This document shows, one piece after another, positions 15,902 through 24,473 of a stretch of DNA of 64,000 nt. The notes under the pieces are model-generated. The model saw only the letters and a program-made list of their open reading frames with translations. It was not told the origin of the DNA and did not search any database. Within the stretch, counting starts at the first letter, position 1. Each line of letters starts with the position of its first letter. The translations under genes and the position numbers were made by a program. Origin of the DNA: G963667915 sp965197385 (GTDB lineage Bacteria; Acidobacteriota; Vicinamibacteria; Vicinamibacterales; UBA823); NCBI GenBank assembly GCA_965197385.1, contig CBDANA010000007.1, positions 124,001 through 188,000 on the forward strand. The letters run 5' to 3'.

Positions 15902-18220
15902 ATGAGGCTGTCCCTCGCCCCGCTGGTCCACCCGCACCGTCCGATTCGTCAGTGTCTTGCCGCCTCGCTCTGCGCCTGGAGCGTGGCCGCCTGTGCACCC
16001 GGGACAGCGCCATCGGTCGTGCTTGACCTGGTCGACGGGTTCGCCGCGGCGCAGCCGCTGGTCGAACAGCCGGTCATCGACTTCGGCACGCCGGCGGCGC
16101 GTGCGCTGCTGATCGACGGATGGTACACCCAGGACGAGCAGTGGGCGCGAGGCAGGCCGTTCGTCTGGGGCACCGGCCGCCATTCCTCCCTGGATCTGCA
16201 CCTCGTCACGACCCGCCCGCTGCAGCTCTCGCTCGAGGGGCGGCCACTGCCCCGGAACCTGATGAAGCCCGACCTCGACATTCCGCCGCAGGTCGTGACG
16301 GTGAAGGTCAATGACTTGACGGTCGGTCGTCTGAGGTTGGCGGAAGGCTTTCGGAGTTACGCCGTCGACATTCCGGCCCGGGTGCTCGTCGAAGGCCGGA
16401 ATCGGCTCGACCTCGACTACTTCTACAGTCCGCGTGACGAGGGATATCTCATCGACCCACCGGCCGACCTGGTGTCGCGCACGATCGCGTGGGCGACCGC
16501 GACAATCGACGGCGCGGCGGCCACCGACCGGCCGCGCGCCGACACCGAAGCGCGGCAACTGAACACTCCGTTTGGCACCGGAGTCGAGTATTTCGTGGCG
16601 CCGCCGGCCGGTGCCTCGCTCGACATCGCCGAGCTCACAAACTGGGGCGACGGGAGCGGCGGCCATCTCGACGTCCACGTGACGACTGATGCCGGTGAGG
16701 TGGCGCCCGCCGTCACGGTCCAGCCGGACACGTGGATCGGCCCCCCCACGATTCCGCTTCCGGAGGTTGAACCGAATGACATGGTTCGCGTCGCGCTGTT
16801 CGCGCGCGCCGGCGAGGGAGGCGGCGGTGGCGGTTTGACGTTGACGCAGCCGCGGCTGCTCGCGGCGTCCGGCACCGACCGCAGGGCTGAAACTGATGCC
16901 GCAGCCGCACTTCGGACCGCCCTCTACGCCGCGGGCCAGAACCGTCCGCACGTCTTGATCTACCTGATCGACACGCTCCGGGCGGACCATCTCGGCAGCT
17001 ATGGCTACTCGCTGGAGACGTCGCCCAATCTCGATGCGTTCGCGCGCGACGCCATCCGGTTCACCCGGTCGATGGCGCAGTCGTCCTGGACGCGAGCCTC
17101 TGTCGCGTCGATCTTCACGGGGCTGCACCCGCGCTCCCATGCCGTGAACGGGCGAACCGACACGCTGTCACCGAAGGCCGTGACGCTCGCCGGAGTGCTC
17201 CGGGCAACGGGGTATCAGACGGCTGGGTTCATCACCAACGGCAACGTCTCCAAGAACTTCGGCCTCCACCATGGCTTCGACGACTACGTGTACCTGCAGG
17301 AGCGTCGGACGGCGGAGATCCACGTACAGTCGGACGCGCTCAACGAGGGCGCATTCGGGTGGCTCGAGAATCGAGGCACCGAACGGCCCTTTTCCCTGTA
17401 CCTGCACAGCGTCGACCCGCACGACCCGTACACGCCGCGCAGCCCGTTTCGGGAACGCTTCATCGAGGCCCAGCAGTTTCCCGAGCTCGTGGCGCTGCGA
17501 ACCCTTCTACGCGCTCGGCTGACGGCGGACGAGATTCCGGCGGTCAGCGCCGAGCTCACGGCGCTGTACGACGCCGAGATCGCCCACAACGACCATCACT
17601 TTGGCCAGCTGATGCAGTGGCTGAGGGACCACGACCTCTACGACCAGACACTGATCTTCATCATGTCCGACCACGGTGAAGCCTTTCACGACCACGGCCG
17701 GTGGGGACGCGGCAACACGCTCTATCAGGAGCAGATCGCCGTGCCGTTGATCGTGAAGCTGCCTGGTCAGGTCGGAGCGGGACGCACCGTGGACGACCTC
17801 GCGCAACATGTCGACATCATGCCGAGCATCCTCGATCTGCTCGGCGTCCCGATCCCCGACGTCGTCCAGGGCCGGAGCCTCTGGCCGACCGTCGCGTCGG
17901 GGCGTGTCGACCCGCACACCACGAGCACCTCCTACCTGAAGCTGGACGGCCAAGAGATGAAAAGCCTCCAGACAGCGACCCACAAGCTGATCCGTTTTCC
18001 GGTCGAGGGACAGCCGCTCTCCCGGACCGAGCTGTACGACCTGGCCGCCGACCCAGCCGAGCTGGAGGACCTGTCGCGCACGCGACAAGTCGCCGGCGGC
18101 TATTTCCTCTCCGCGCTGCAGGCCGTCGTGCTCGACCGTCCCGTATATCTCGAAACCAGCGAGGCCGTCCTCGACGAGGAGCTCGCAGACCGGCTTCGCG
18201 CCCTGGGGTACATCAGGTGA
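15902..18220 (+). CDS. Sulfatase/alkaline-phosphatase-superfamily lipoprotein
   Basis: The 772-residue protein has a lipoprotein-like N-terminus (CLAASLCAWSVAACAPG). A beta-rich N-terminal domain of about 330 residues follows, then a sulfatase-fold domain from NRPHVLIYLIDTLRADHLGSYGY. Metal-binding landmarks include DTLRADH, SDHGEAFHDHG and the His-rich end. At the nucleophile position the sequence is QSSWTRASVASIFTG. This lacks the CxPSR motif needed for formylglycine and looks more like Thr-type phosphoester transferases. It may be a sulfatase-like hydrolase or a phosphoglycol/phosphoethanolamine transferase. The ATG at 15,902 was chosen for the signal peptide. Confidence 0.78.
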   Translation: MRLSLAPLVHPHRPIRQCLAASLCAWSVAACAPGTAPSVVLDLVDGFAAAQPLVEQPVIDFGTPAARALLIDGWYTQDEQWARGRPFVWGTGRHSSLDLHLVTTRPLQLSLEGRPLPRNLMKPDLDIPPQVVTVKVNDLTVGRLRLAEGFRSYAVDIPARVLVEGRNRLDLDYFYSPRDEGYLIDPPADLVSRTIAWATATIDGAAATDRPRADTEARQLNTPFGTGVEYFVAPPAGASLDIAELTNWGDGSGGHLDVHVTTDAGEVAPAVTVQPDTWIGPPTIPLPEVEPNDMVRVALFARAGEGGGGGGLTLTQPRLLAASGTDRRAETDAAAALRTALYAAGQNRPHVLIYLIDTLRADHLGSYGYSLETSPNLDAFARDAIRFTRSMAQSSWTRASVASIFTGLHPRSHAVNGRTDTLSPKAVTLAGVLRATGYQTAGFITNGNVSKNFGLHHGFDDYVYLQERRTAEIHVQSDALNEGAFGWLENRGTERPFSLYLHSVDPHDPYTPRSPFRERFIEAQQFPELVALRTLLRARLTADEIPAVSAELTALYDAEIAHNDHHFGQLMQWLRDHDLYDQTLIFIMSDHGEAFHDHGRWGRGNTLYQEQIAVPLIVKLPGQVGAGRTVDDLAQHVDIMPSILDLLGVPIPDVVQGRSLWPTVASGRVDPHTTSTSYLKLDGQEMKSLQTATHKLIRFPVEGQPLSRTELYDLAADPAELEDLSRTRQVAGGYFLSALQAVVLDRPVYLETSEAVLDEELADRLRALGYIR

Positions 18221-18274
18221 TGGCCGTCGTTCGTTGAACCTCGTGATCACACGTTCCAGAGGTAGGTATCATCA

Positions 18275-19330
18275 ATGGTCGCTCTGACCGTGATCGTCGG
18301 ACTCGTGCTGCTGACGTCGGCAGCCTGTTCACTGTTCGAGGCGGTGCTGTATGCGGTGCCGGCCAGCCGGGTGGAGGCGCTCGACCGCGCCGGGAGGCCG
18401 GCAGGCCGCACGCTGAAGCGGCTCCGCCAGGAGGTGGACCGCCCGATCGCCGCCATCCTCTCACTGAACACGCTGGCGAATACCGGCGGCGGGGCGCTCG
18501 CCGGGGCGCTCGCGGCCGGGGTGCTGGGCGTCGGGTGGCTCGGGTACTTTTTCCTTGCCTTCACGCTGGCGATTCTGGTCGTCTCGGAAGTGGTACCGAA
18601 GACGATCGGCGTCGTCTACGCGGCCCAGCTCGCGCCGTTCATTGCGCGGCCGCTGCAGTGGCTGATCGTCGCCTTCCGGCCGTTCATCTGGCTCACGCGG
18701 CTCGCAACAAAGATGATCAGCAAGGAACATGAGAATCCGCACGTGTCCGATGAGGACATTCTAACGCTACTGGGGCTTGGCGTGCGATCCGGTGACTTCA
18801 AACCACACGAGGCGCGCGTGATCCGCAACGTGCTATCCCTGGAAAATAAGACCGCGCGCAGTGTCATGACACCACGTTCGGTCGTCTTCGCACTGCGTGC
18901 CGAGAGCACGGCAGGACACACGGCTAAGAACCCTGAGCTGAACAGGTACAGCCGGGTGCCGGTCTACGCCCACAACGATCACGAGGATCTCGTGGGCGTC
19001 GTCCATCGGATGGACATCCTCACCGCTGTCGCCAACGACGAATTCGAGAAGTCGATCGAGCAGCTGATGCGGCCGATCCATTTCGTCGCCGACACGGCGG
19101 CGCTCGACGAGCTGCTGCGAAATTTTCTCGAGCGCCGGCAGCATCTGAGCGCCGTCATCGACGAGTTCGGCGGACTGGCGGGCATCGTCACGCTCGAGGA
19201 CGTGCTGGAGGAGATTCTCGGCCGCGAGATCATCGACGAATCCGACCAGGTCATGGATCTCCGCGCGTTTGCGCACAAGCGGCGCAAGGAGATTCTGAAC
19301 CAGCGATCGGACGAGCCGCCGACGGCCTAG
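18275..19330 (+). CDS. CNNM/CorC-family (DUF21 + CBS) membrane protein
   Basis: The 351-residue protein begins with a DUF21 transmembrane domain (ALTVIVGLVLLTSAACSLFEAVLYAVP, about 4-150) with SEVVPKTIGVVYA. A CBS pair follows (about 190-320), containing RYSRVPVYAHNDHEDLVGVVHRMDILTA and LSAVIDEFGGLAGIVTLEDVLEEILG. The C-terminal CorC_HlyC domain is absent, so this is the short form. Such proteins act as Mg2+ or other divalent-cation transporters or regulators. The TAG stop is the left end of an inserted palindromic element, so the native terminator is gone or was replaced. Confidence 0.88.
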   Translation: MVALTVIVGLVLLTSAACSLFEAVLYAVPASRVEALDRAGRPAGRTLKRLRQEVDRPIAAILSLNTLANTGGGALAGALAAGVLGVGWLGYFFLAFTLAILVVSEVVPKTIGVVYAAQLAPFIARPLQWLIVAFRPFIWLTRLATKMISKEHENPHVSDEDILTLLGLGVRSGDFKPHEARVIRNVLSLENKTARSVMTPRSVVFALRAESTAGHTAKNPELNRYSRVPVYAHNDHEDLVGVVHRMDILTAVANDEFEKSIEQLMRPIHFVADTAALDELLRNFLERRQHLSAVIDEFGGLAGIVTLEDVLEEILGREIIDESDQVMDLRAFAHKRRKEILNQRSDEPPTA

Positions 19331-19521
19331 CGGCCCGTGGTGAAAGTCCCGCGTGGCACCGAGACCCCGCTAAGGTCAAGCCGAAGCCGCGGTCGGCCCG
19401 CGCAAGGCGCGAGGACGGAGAATACCCGGAGTATTTGACCCATCGTGGACAACGCCCAGCGCCGCCCATGGCGGGATGCATCGGCGGTCGAATGCAGCGG
19501 GACTTTCACCACGGGCTGCTA
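19328..19521. mobile_element. Complete dispersed palindromic element (copy C), CTAG-flanked
   Basis: This is a 194-bp element with 24-nt terminal arms (19,328-19,351 and 19,498-19,521), inverted repeats with 23 of 24 positions matching. Each end lies in CTAG, as expected for a 4-bp target duplication. It fits exactly between the convergent TAG stops of the CNNM protein gene and the cytochrome gene; both stops are the element's own ends. The termini read C(A/G)GCCCGTGGTGAAAGTCC. The core includes GCAAGGCGCGAGGACGGAG and CGGGATGCATCGGCGG. It has no coding capacity. The resemblance of the termini to those of the IS1182-family element at 45,925 suggests a non-autonomous derivative. Confidence 0.75.
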
Positions 19522-20739
19522 GGGCGCGACGCGCCAGGGCGAGACGTATGGCCACTGCCGGAGCGCTGCAGCCGCCCACTCGGTCGTCTGGTCCGCGTGG
19601 CAGGTCGTGCAGGGGTTCGGCACGCCGTACTGGTCGGTCATCATCGGCGTGATGAACCGGAACGTGTGGCTCCGGACGTTGACATCGGCGACGGTTCGGG
19701 CGATCTGCGGCATGTGACAGGCCACGCACTGACTCCCCGCGCTGTTGGGCGCATGCTGCGTGTGCTCCGCCAGCGTGCCGCGGGGGCCGAGCGGCCCGTT
19801 CGGCTGATGGCATTGTGTGCAGACCGCGTTCCCGGGCCTGATTAGGTTCGCGCCGTGCTCCGTGCCGTGCACGTCGTGGCACGAGCTGCAGCGCACCCCT
19901 CTCCGGTACATCAGGCTCGTGACGAAGTCGTTGCCCTGCATCCGGTTCTTGTGGGCAGAGCCCTCCGGCCAGTGCGTGAACGTCTCCTCGCCGAGATGGT
20001 GCTCCTCGAGCTCCCAGTACTCGCTGAGCCGCTCGCCCGGCAGGTAGCCAACCGGCCAGTCGTAGTACTGCCCGGCGATCGGGTTCTCGCGCGGTTGGCC
20101 CTGCGAATGGCACTGGATGCAGATGTCGTTGGCGCGCACCTCGTCCAACACCGCCGGGTTCACGATGTCGGACGGCGCCAGCGAGGCCGCGTGTGCGCTG
20201 CCCGGACCGTGGCATTTCTCGCAGCCCACGTTCCACTCGGTCACCGTCTTCGTCTCGATCGCATAGTTCGTCGAGTGGCAGCCGTCGCACAGCGGCCCGC
20301 TCGGCCGCGCCATTTGCTCGGCGGGATAGAAGGGCACCCACCAGTCGGTGCCCTCCTGGACGTAGTAGCGCCGCCAGACGCGGTTCTGTACGTCCCACTG
20401 CACCGGAAAGACGTAGTAGTCGTCGCCGACCCGCGTGAAGTAGCGTTGCTTCCACTTGCTTCCGTAGGTGAAGTCGATGTCCTCGGGGCCAAACGTCACC
20501 AGGTCGTTGGGCGTCGAGAAATCGCCCAGAATGACCGACCGGTCGGCCTGCGCGTCCTGCAGGATGTTCGCCATGAGGGTCTCGTGCCATCGCTCGTAGA
20601 TGGAAGCGTGACAGGCTTGGCAGGTCTCTGACCCGACGAACTCACGCGGGTCCTGCGCCGCGAGCCGGGCCTCCACCGCACCCCACACGACGACGCACAT
20701 CACAGCCGCCGGCACGCGGCGGCGCACAGCCGATCGCAT
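19519..20739 (-). CDS. Periplasmic octahaem cytochrome c
   Basis: The 406-residue secreted protein (RBS GGAGGAG upstream; start MRSAVRRRVPAAVM) has a signal peptide ending near ARLAAQ. Eight CxxCH haem-binding motifs follow in order: CQACH, CDGCH, CEKCH, CIQCH, CSSCH, CTQCH, CVACH and CTTCH. Conserved stretches such as GSETCQACHASIYERWHETLM and DWPVGYLPG resemble doubled cytochrome c_554/NapC-like modules found with predicted multihaem electron carriers. It probably transfers electrons in the periplasm; no partner is nearby. The TAG stop lies exactly at the end of copy C of the palindromic element. Confidence 0.9.
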   Translation of the reverse strand: MRSAVRRRVPAAVMCVVVWGAVEARLAAQDPREFVGSETCQACHASIYERWHETLMANILQDAQADRSVILGDFSTPNDLVTFGPEDIDFTYGSKWKQRYFTRVGDDYYVFPVQWDVQNRVWRRYYVQEGTDWWVPFYPAEQMARPSGPLCDGCHSTNYAIETKTVTEWNVGCEKCHGPGSAHAASLAPSDIVNPAVLDEVRANDICIQCHSQGQPRENPIAGQYYDWPVGYLPGERLSEYWELEEHHLGEETFTHWPEGSAHKNRMQGNDFVTSLMYRRGVRCSSCHDVHGTEHGANLIRPGNAVCTQCHQPNGPLGPRGTLAEHTQHAPNSAGSQCVACHMPQIARTVADVNVRSHTFRFITPMMTDQYGVPNPCTTCHADQTTEWAAAALRQWPYVSPWRVAP

Positions 20740-20800
20740 CTCTCCTCCGTTCCCGGTGCAGCTATGGTATAGGAACTGGCACCTGGCAAGAGACCCTTCC

Positions 20801-21559
20801 ATGAACGCGCTTTCGGAATATCGCCGTGTCGTGACCATCGCTGCGCTCTGCACCAGCCTGCTCGGCCTTCCGGCCTCCGCCTACGCGCAGGATCAAGACA
20901 AGAAGGAGGACCGCTGTTGGTTCTTCTGCGCACCCGAGCTGAAGATCGAACCGTCCATCACCTTCGAGCCAATCTTCCGCCGGGCCGTGATCCAGGAGCT
21001 GGAGAACGGCGAGGTCGTCGCCGACACCCGCCCGGACCGTGAGACGGTGTTCGAGATCATCCTCTCGCTGGGCATCCCGACGACGATCCCGCGGGTTGGC
21101 TTCACCTTCGAGACGATCTTCATCCCGTTCGGCGAGACCGACGAGCACCCGTTCACCGGGTCGATGGCCGGCCAGATCGGCCGGGCGTCAATCCGCGACA
21201 ACGAGATCGAGGTGGAGTTCGAGCTGAGCCTCGGCCTGATCGAGCCGGAGCAGACGGGCGGCTGGGTGGAGTCCCACTTCGACATCGTGGATAAGTTCAG
21301 CCCCGCCGGGCGGCCGGGCGACGGCAGCGTCTACACGCACAAGCTGAACTTCGAGTGGGACACCGCGTTCCTCGTCTTCAACTGGCTCCCCGAGGAACAC
21401 TACCTCAGGCACGTCGAGATCGAGGGCTCGCTCGACTACGTCGCCACCGGCCTGCCCCGTGCCGGCGACCTCCTCGGCACCGAGCGATTCCTGACCGACG
21501 AGAGCCCGTGGTCGTTCTCGCTCGTCTTCGTCTTCCCGCTGGCGCCGTTGGCCCCGTGA
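20801..21559 (+). CDS. Secreted protein of unknown family (possible outer-membrane beta barrel)
   Basis: The 252-residue protein has a signal peptide (MNALSEYRRVVTIAALCTSLLGLPASAYAQ). The mature region is rich in alternating hydrophobic strands, such as LKIEPSITFEPIF, VGFTFETIFIPFG and IEVEFELSLGLI. It ends WSFSLVFVFPLAPLAP, near-aromatic and strand-like. This pattern suits an outer-membrane or periplasmic beta protein. It is divergent from the cytochrome gene with a 61-bp shared promoter region, so the two may be co-regulated. No domain is recognised. Confidence 0.6.
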   Translation: MNALSEYRRVVTIAALCTSLLGLPASAYAQDQDKKEDRCWFFCAPELKIEPSITFEPIFRRAVIQELENGEVVADTRPDRETVFEIILSLGIPTTIPRVGFTFETIFIPFGETDEHPFTGSMAGQIGRASIRDNEIEVEFELSLGLIEPEQTGGWVESHFDIVDKFSPAGRPGDGSVYTHKLNFEWDTAFLVFNWLPEEHYLRHVEIEGSLDYVATGLPRAGDLLGTERFLTDESPWSFSLVFVFPLAPLAP

Positions 21560-21679
21560 CGTCACGCGGGCCCAATGTCGTGATGCCCACCGTCAGCTGC
21601 CACGGACCTGAGTCACCTGTACGTCGTCAGACCAAGTTGGACTGTGAGCATGATTCCCCTGCCTGTCGGGGTTGCTCAG

Positions 21680-21880
21680 TGACACCGGTGGGTGCCGGTG
21701 GGCGCTGGCCTGACCCACAAGTTGACTGACCTACGGTCCTGGCTACTGAACTGTCGGTCATCGTCCGTCGGCGATTGACACGGCAACCCGTCTGACCGGA
21801 TGGGCCGTGACCCAATAGGGGCCTGCTGCAACGTCGACCCATCACAGTCCTGTCCGCCCATCCGGCCGACGCACCAGCAC
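21680..21880 (+). ncRNA. Candidate bridge RNA of the IS110 element
   Basis: The non-coding leader of the transposase gene is about 335 nt and contains paired segments. CACCGG at 21,683-21,688 pairs with CCGGTG at 21,695-21,700. CCGGATGGGC at 21,796-21,805 is a perfect inverted repeat of GCCCATCCGG at 21,856-21,865. In the IS110 group the leader upstream of the recombinase encodes a bridge RNA whose two internal loops base-pair with target and donor. The location and folding fit. The boundaries and loop guides are not resolved by eye. Confidence 0.5.
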
Positions 21881-21896
21881 CCGAGGAGGCCACCCG

Positions 21897-22982
21897 GTGA
21901 CGAACCACAGGACTATCCAGCCTGACGCGCGGAAGGTGATCGTCGGCGTGGACACCCACAAGCACGTCCACGTGGCCGTGGCGATCGACACGAGGGGGGT
22001 CCGCCTCGACGATCGATCGTGTGCCGCCGACTCAGACGGCTACCAACAGCTGATCACCTGGGCCGAGCGTCACGGCCGCATCGCCGCGTTCGGCATCGAG
22101 GGCACCGGCAGCTACGGGGCGGGACTCACTCGCGCGGTCCGGCGAGCCGGGCACCAGGTGCTCGAAGTGAACCGAGGCGACCGGCGCACACGTCGAATCG
22201 CCGGGAAGTCCGACCCCGTGGATGCCGAGACCGCCGCGCGGTCGGTTCTGGCGGGCCAATCGACCGCCATCCCGAAGACCGCGGACGGAGCGGTCGAGAT
22301 GATGCGCCACCTCAAAGTCGCGCGCCGGACGGCGGTCAAAGCCCGCACCTCGGCGATGATCACGCTGAAGCAGATCGTCGTCACCGCGCCGCCCGCGCTG
22401 CGAGAGACCCTCAACCCGCTCGCCGACCAGGCGCTCCTCAAACGCTGCCGCGGATGGCGCTGCGGCACGATCGATACGCCGACCGCCTCGGCGAAACATA
22501 CCCTCCGGGCGCTCGCCCGTCGCTGGTTCGCTCTCTCCGTCGAAATCGTGGACCACGACCGTCACGTGAGTCGACTCACCACCCAGACCTCACCGACGCT
22601 GCGTGAGGGCTTCGGCATCGGTGCCGACACCGCCGCCGAACTGCTGATCATCTTTGGCGACACCCCCGATCGGATTCATTCTGAAGCCGCCTTCGCCAAG
22701 CTCTGCGGGGCCTGCCCCATCCCGGCTTCGTCCGGGATGACGACGGGGCGCCACCGCCTCTACCGCGGCGGTCATCGCCAGGCCAACGCCGCGCTCCACC
22801 GGGCCGTCATCGTGCGGATGCGGTTCCACACACCAACCCTCAACTACGTCGAACGACGCACCGCTGAAGGGCGGCCCAAACGGGAGATCATCCGCTGTCT
22901 TAAACGCTTTCTCGCCCGCGAGATCTTTCAGCGCGTGATGGCAGACTACCGAGCGCGCCAAGCCGCAGACTTGGCGGCCTGA
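21897..22982 (+). CDS. IS110-family transposase (DEDD recombinase)
   Basis: The 361-residue protein starts at GTG (GGAGG 8 nt upstream). The N-terminal RuvC-like domain has VGVDTHKHVHVAVAID (first Asp) and FGIEGTGSYGAGL (Glu). The stretch RRIAGKSDPVDAETAARSVL carries the acidic residues of the DEDD set. The C-terminal Transposase_20 domain reads IGADTAAELLIIFGD, KLCGACPIPASSG and RGGHRQANAALHRAVI. The C-terminal catalytic Ser of the family (P-x-x-S-G-region) is present. It appears intact and so potentially active. Confidence 0.93.
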   Translation: MTNHRTIQPDARKVIVGVDTHKHVHVAVAIDTRGVRLDDRSCAADSDGYQQLITWAERHGRIAAFGIEGTGSYGAGLTRAVRRAGHQVLEVNRGDRRTRRIAGKSDPVDAETAARSVLAGQSTAIPKTADGAVEMMRHLKVARRTAVKARTSAMITLKQIVVTAPPALRETLNPLADQALLKRCRGWRCGTIDTPTASAKHTLRALARRWFALSVEIVDHDRHVSRLTTQTSPTLREGFGIGADTAAELLIIFGDTPDRIHSEAAFAKLCGACPIPASSGMTTGRHRLYRGGHRQANAALHRAVIVRMRFHTPTLNYVERRTAEGRPKREIIRCLKRFLAREIFQRVMADYRARQAADLAA

Positions 22983-24034
22983 ACGACCGTCTTGACATAT
23001 AGGGGCGTCACTTCGGCGCCGTTGCGTAGAGACACATCCGAGCGAATGGCCGCGTGATGCGGCCCGTGTAAGTTCTCGCGTTTCCGTTGCTGCAGCGTCC
23101 GCTGTTTAATGCGTGCCCGGCGCGCCAGGATGGTGACCTGCCGTCCGTGAAACATGTCGGCGGGCGTCACGTTCTGCAGCGCCTCATGATACCGCCGGTG
23201 ATTGTAGTCCTCCACGAAATGGGCGACCGCCCGTTCCACGTCCCACGGCGTGTAGTAGTGCTCGAGTTTCACGACGTTCTTCAGCGAGCGGTGGTACCGC
23301 TCGATCTTCCCCTGGGTCATCGGGTGATACGGTGCGCTGCGCGTGTGCGGCAGCCCGTGGGCCTCCAGATAGGTCGCGAGCTGCCCCGAGATGTAGCAGG
23401 GCCCATTGTCGCTGAGCAAGCGCGGGCGATGCGCCACCGGGACCGCATCGACGCCGGTGGCGGCGCGTGCCAAGTCGAGGGTCTCCATGACGTCCATGGC
23501 CTGCATCGACGTGCGCAGGGTCCAGGCCAGGATGTACCGCGAGTAGTCATCGAGCACGGTCGACAAGTAGTACCAGCCCCAGCCCACCACGTGGAGATAC
23601 GTAAAGTCGGTTTGCCACAGCTCGTTCGGCCGGTGCGTCGGCTGCTGAAACACCTTGCCCGCCGACAGCACGACGAAGGCCGGGCTGGTGATCAGGTCGA
23701 AGGCTTTCAGAATGCGATAGACGCTCGATTCCGAAAGGAAATGCGCCTCCCGGTCCGTGAATTGCCAGGCCAGTTCCCGCGGCGTGCGCTCGGGCACGGC
23801 CAAGGCGAGGTCGACGACCTGTTGTCGCACCCGTGGTGGAATGCGATTCCAGTGCCGCCGCGCAGCCGGCGGGCGGGCCGCGAGCCCATCCAATCCGCCC
23901 TCGGCGTAGCGGCGATACCACGTGTAGAACGTCGCGCGCGGCACCTGGAGCTCGCGGAGCGTCTGCCGGACGGGCAGATCCGAGCCTTCGACCAAGCGAA
24001 TGACTTCGGCCTTCTCGGCCGCCGTCAGTCGCAC
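22946..24034 (-). CDS. IS3-family transposase OrfB (integrase core)
   Basis: The 362-residue protein starts at GTG. It has a helix-turn-helix region (LPVRQTLRELQVPRATFYTWYRRYAEGG) and an rve integrase core. The DDE residues are in ELWQTDFTYL, LLSDNGPCYISG and HPMTQGKIERYHRSLK. The C-terminal codons after DMFHGRQ run through the element end (CCCCTATA near 22,998-23,005) into the neighbouring IS110 gene, so the native end has been lost or the IS3 element landed there. It is expressed from OrfA by a -1 frameshift, described with OrfA. The catalytic triad is intact. Confidence 0.9.
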   Translation of the reverse strand: MRLTAAEKAEVIRLVEGSDLPVRQTLRELQVPRATFYTWYRRYAEGGLDGLAARPPAARRHWNRIPPRVRQQVVDLALAVPERTPRELAWQFTDREAHFLSESSVYRILKAFDLITSPAFVVLSAGKVFQQPTHRPNELWQTDFTYLHVVGWGWYYLSTVLDDYSRYILAWTLRTSMQAMDVMETLDLARAATGVDAVPVAHRPRLLSDNGPCYISGQLATYLEAHGLPHTRSAPYHPMTQGKIERYHRSLKNVVKLEHYYTPWDVERAVAHFVEDYNHRRYHEALQNVTPADMFHGRQVTILARRARIKQRTLQQRKRENLHGPHHAAIRSDVSLRNGAEVTPLYVKTVVQAAKSAAWRAR

Positions 24035-24471
24035 GTGTCGTCTCCCGAGTCGGAGCCCGTCACGTTTTTTTTGAGCAGGCGGTTTTCGAGGACGACCTCG
24101 GCCACGAGCTGCTTCAGGCGGCTATTCTCCTTGCGCAGATCGGTGACCTCGGGGGCCGTCGCTTCACGGCTCGTATCGCCGACAAGACGCTTCTTGCCGG
24201 CCTCGAGAAACTCCTTGCTCCACCGGTAGTACAGATTCGGCGCCAGCCCTTCCTTCCGGCACAGCGTGGCGATGCTCTCCTCGCCGCGCAGGCCCTCGAG
24301 TACGATCCGAATCTTCTCTTCGGCTGAAAACCGCCGGCGCGTCTTCCGCCGGATTTCCTGCACGACTCTTTCTGGCGACGCTTCCTTGCCCATGGGGATC
24401 CTCCTCCCCTGGCTCGGAAGTGTCTCTTACTTTCAGGGCCTCAATGGTCCAAAAGGGTCTGAACCCCTACA
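22998..24471 (-). mobile_element. IS3-family insertion sequence
   Basis: The element spans both reading frames. The left end TATAGGGGCGTCA (22,998-23,010) and the right end, reading inward as TGTAGGGGTTCAG from about 24,471, look like imperfect terminal repeats. The right end cuts a decayed gene, and the left end abuts the IS110 transposase stop. The boundaries are approximate. Confidence 0.6.
24025..24393 (-). CDS. IS3-family transposase OrfA (helix-turn-helix)
   Basis: The 122-residue protein has the IS3-type helix-turn-helix RRRFSAEEKIRIVLEGLRGEESIATLCRKEGLAPNLYYRWSKEFLEAG. A leucine-zipper-like segment follows (LRKENSRLKQLVAEVVLENRLLKK). Near the end a run of eight A on the coding strand (T8 at 24,065-24,072) forms the slippery heptamer A-AAA-AAC. 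From there the -1 frame is open without stops into OrfB, as expected for OrfAB production. OrfA's stop overlaps the OrfB GTG by 10 bp. Confidence 0.9.
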   Translation of the reverse strand: MGKEASPERVVQEIRRKTRRRFSAEEKIRIVLEGLRGEESIATLCRKEGLAPNLYYRWSKEFLEAGKKRLVGDTSREATAPEVTDLRKENSRLKQLVAEVVLENRLLKKNVTGSDSGDDTCD

Positions 24472-24473
24472 GC

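Larger units (their letters stand above)
21560..22997 (+). mobile_element. IS110-family insertion sequence
   Basis: It comprises the non-coding leader and the transposase gene up to the junction with the IS3 element. IS110 elements have no terminal inverted repeats and no target duplication, so the left end cannot be fixed by eye and is given as the end of the neighbouring gene. The 3' boundary is probably at or just after 22,982. Confidence 0.6.

Noticed and set aside
19328..19521. Simple bidirectional terminator between convergent genes
   Set aside because: The 194-bp length, the conserved core shared with another copy and the CTAG flanks point to an inserted element, though a terminator effect is possible.
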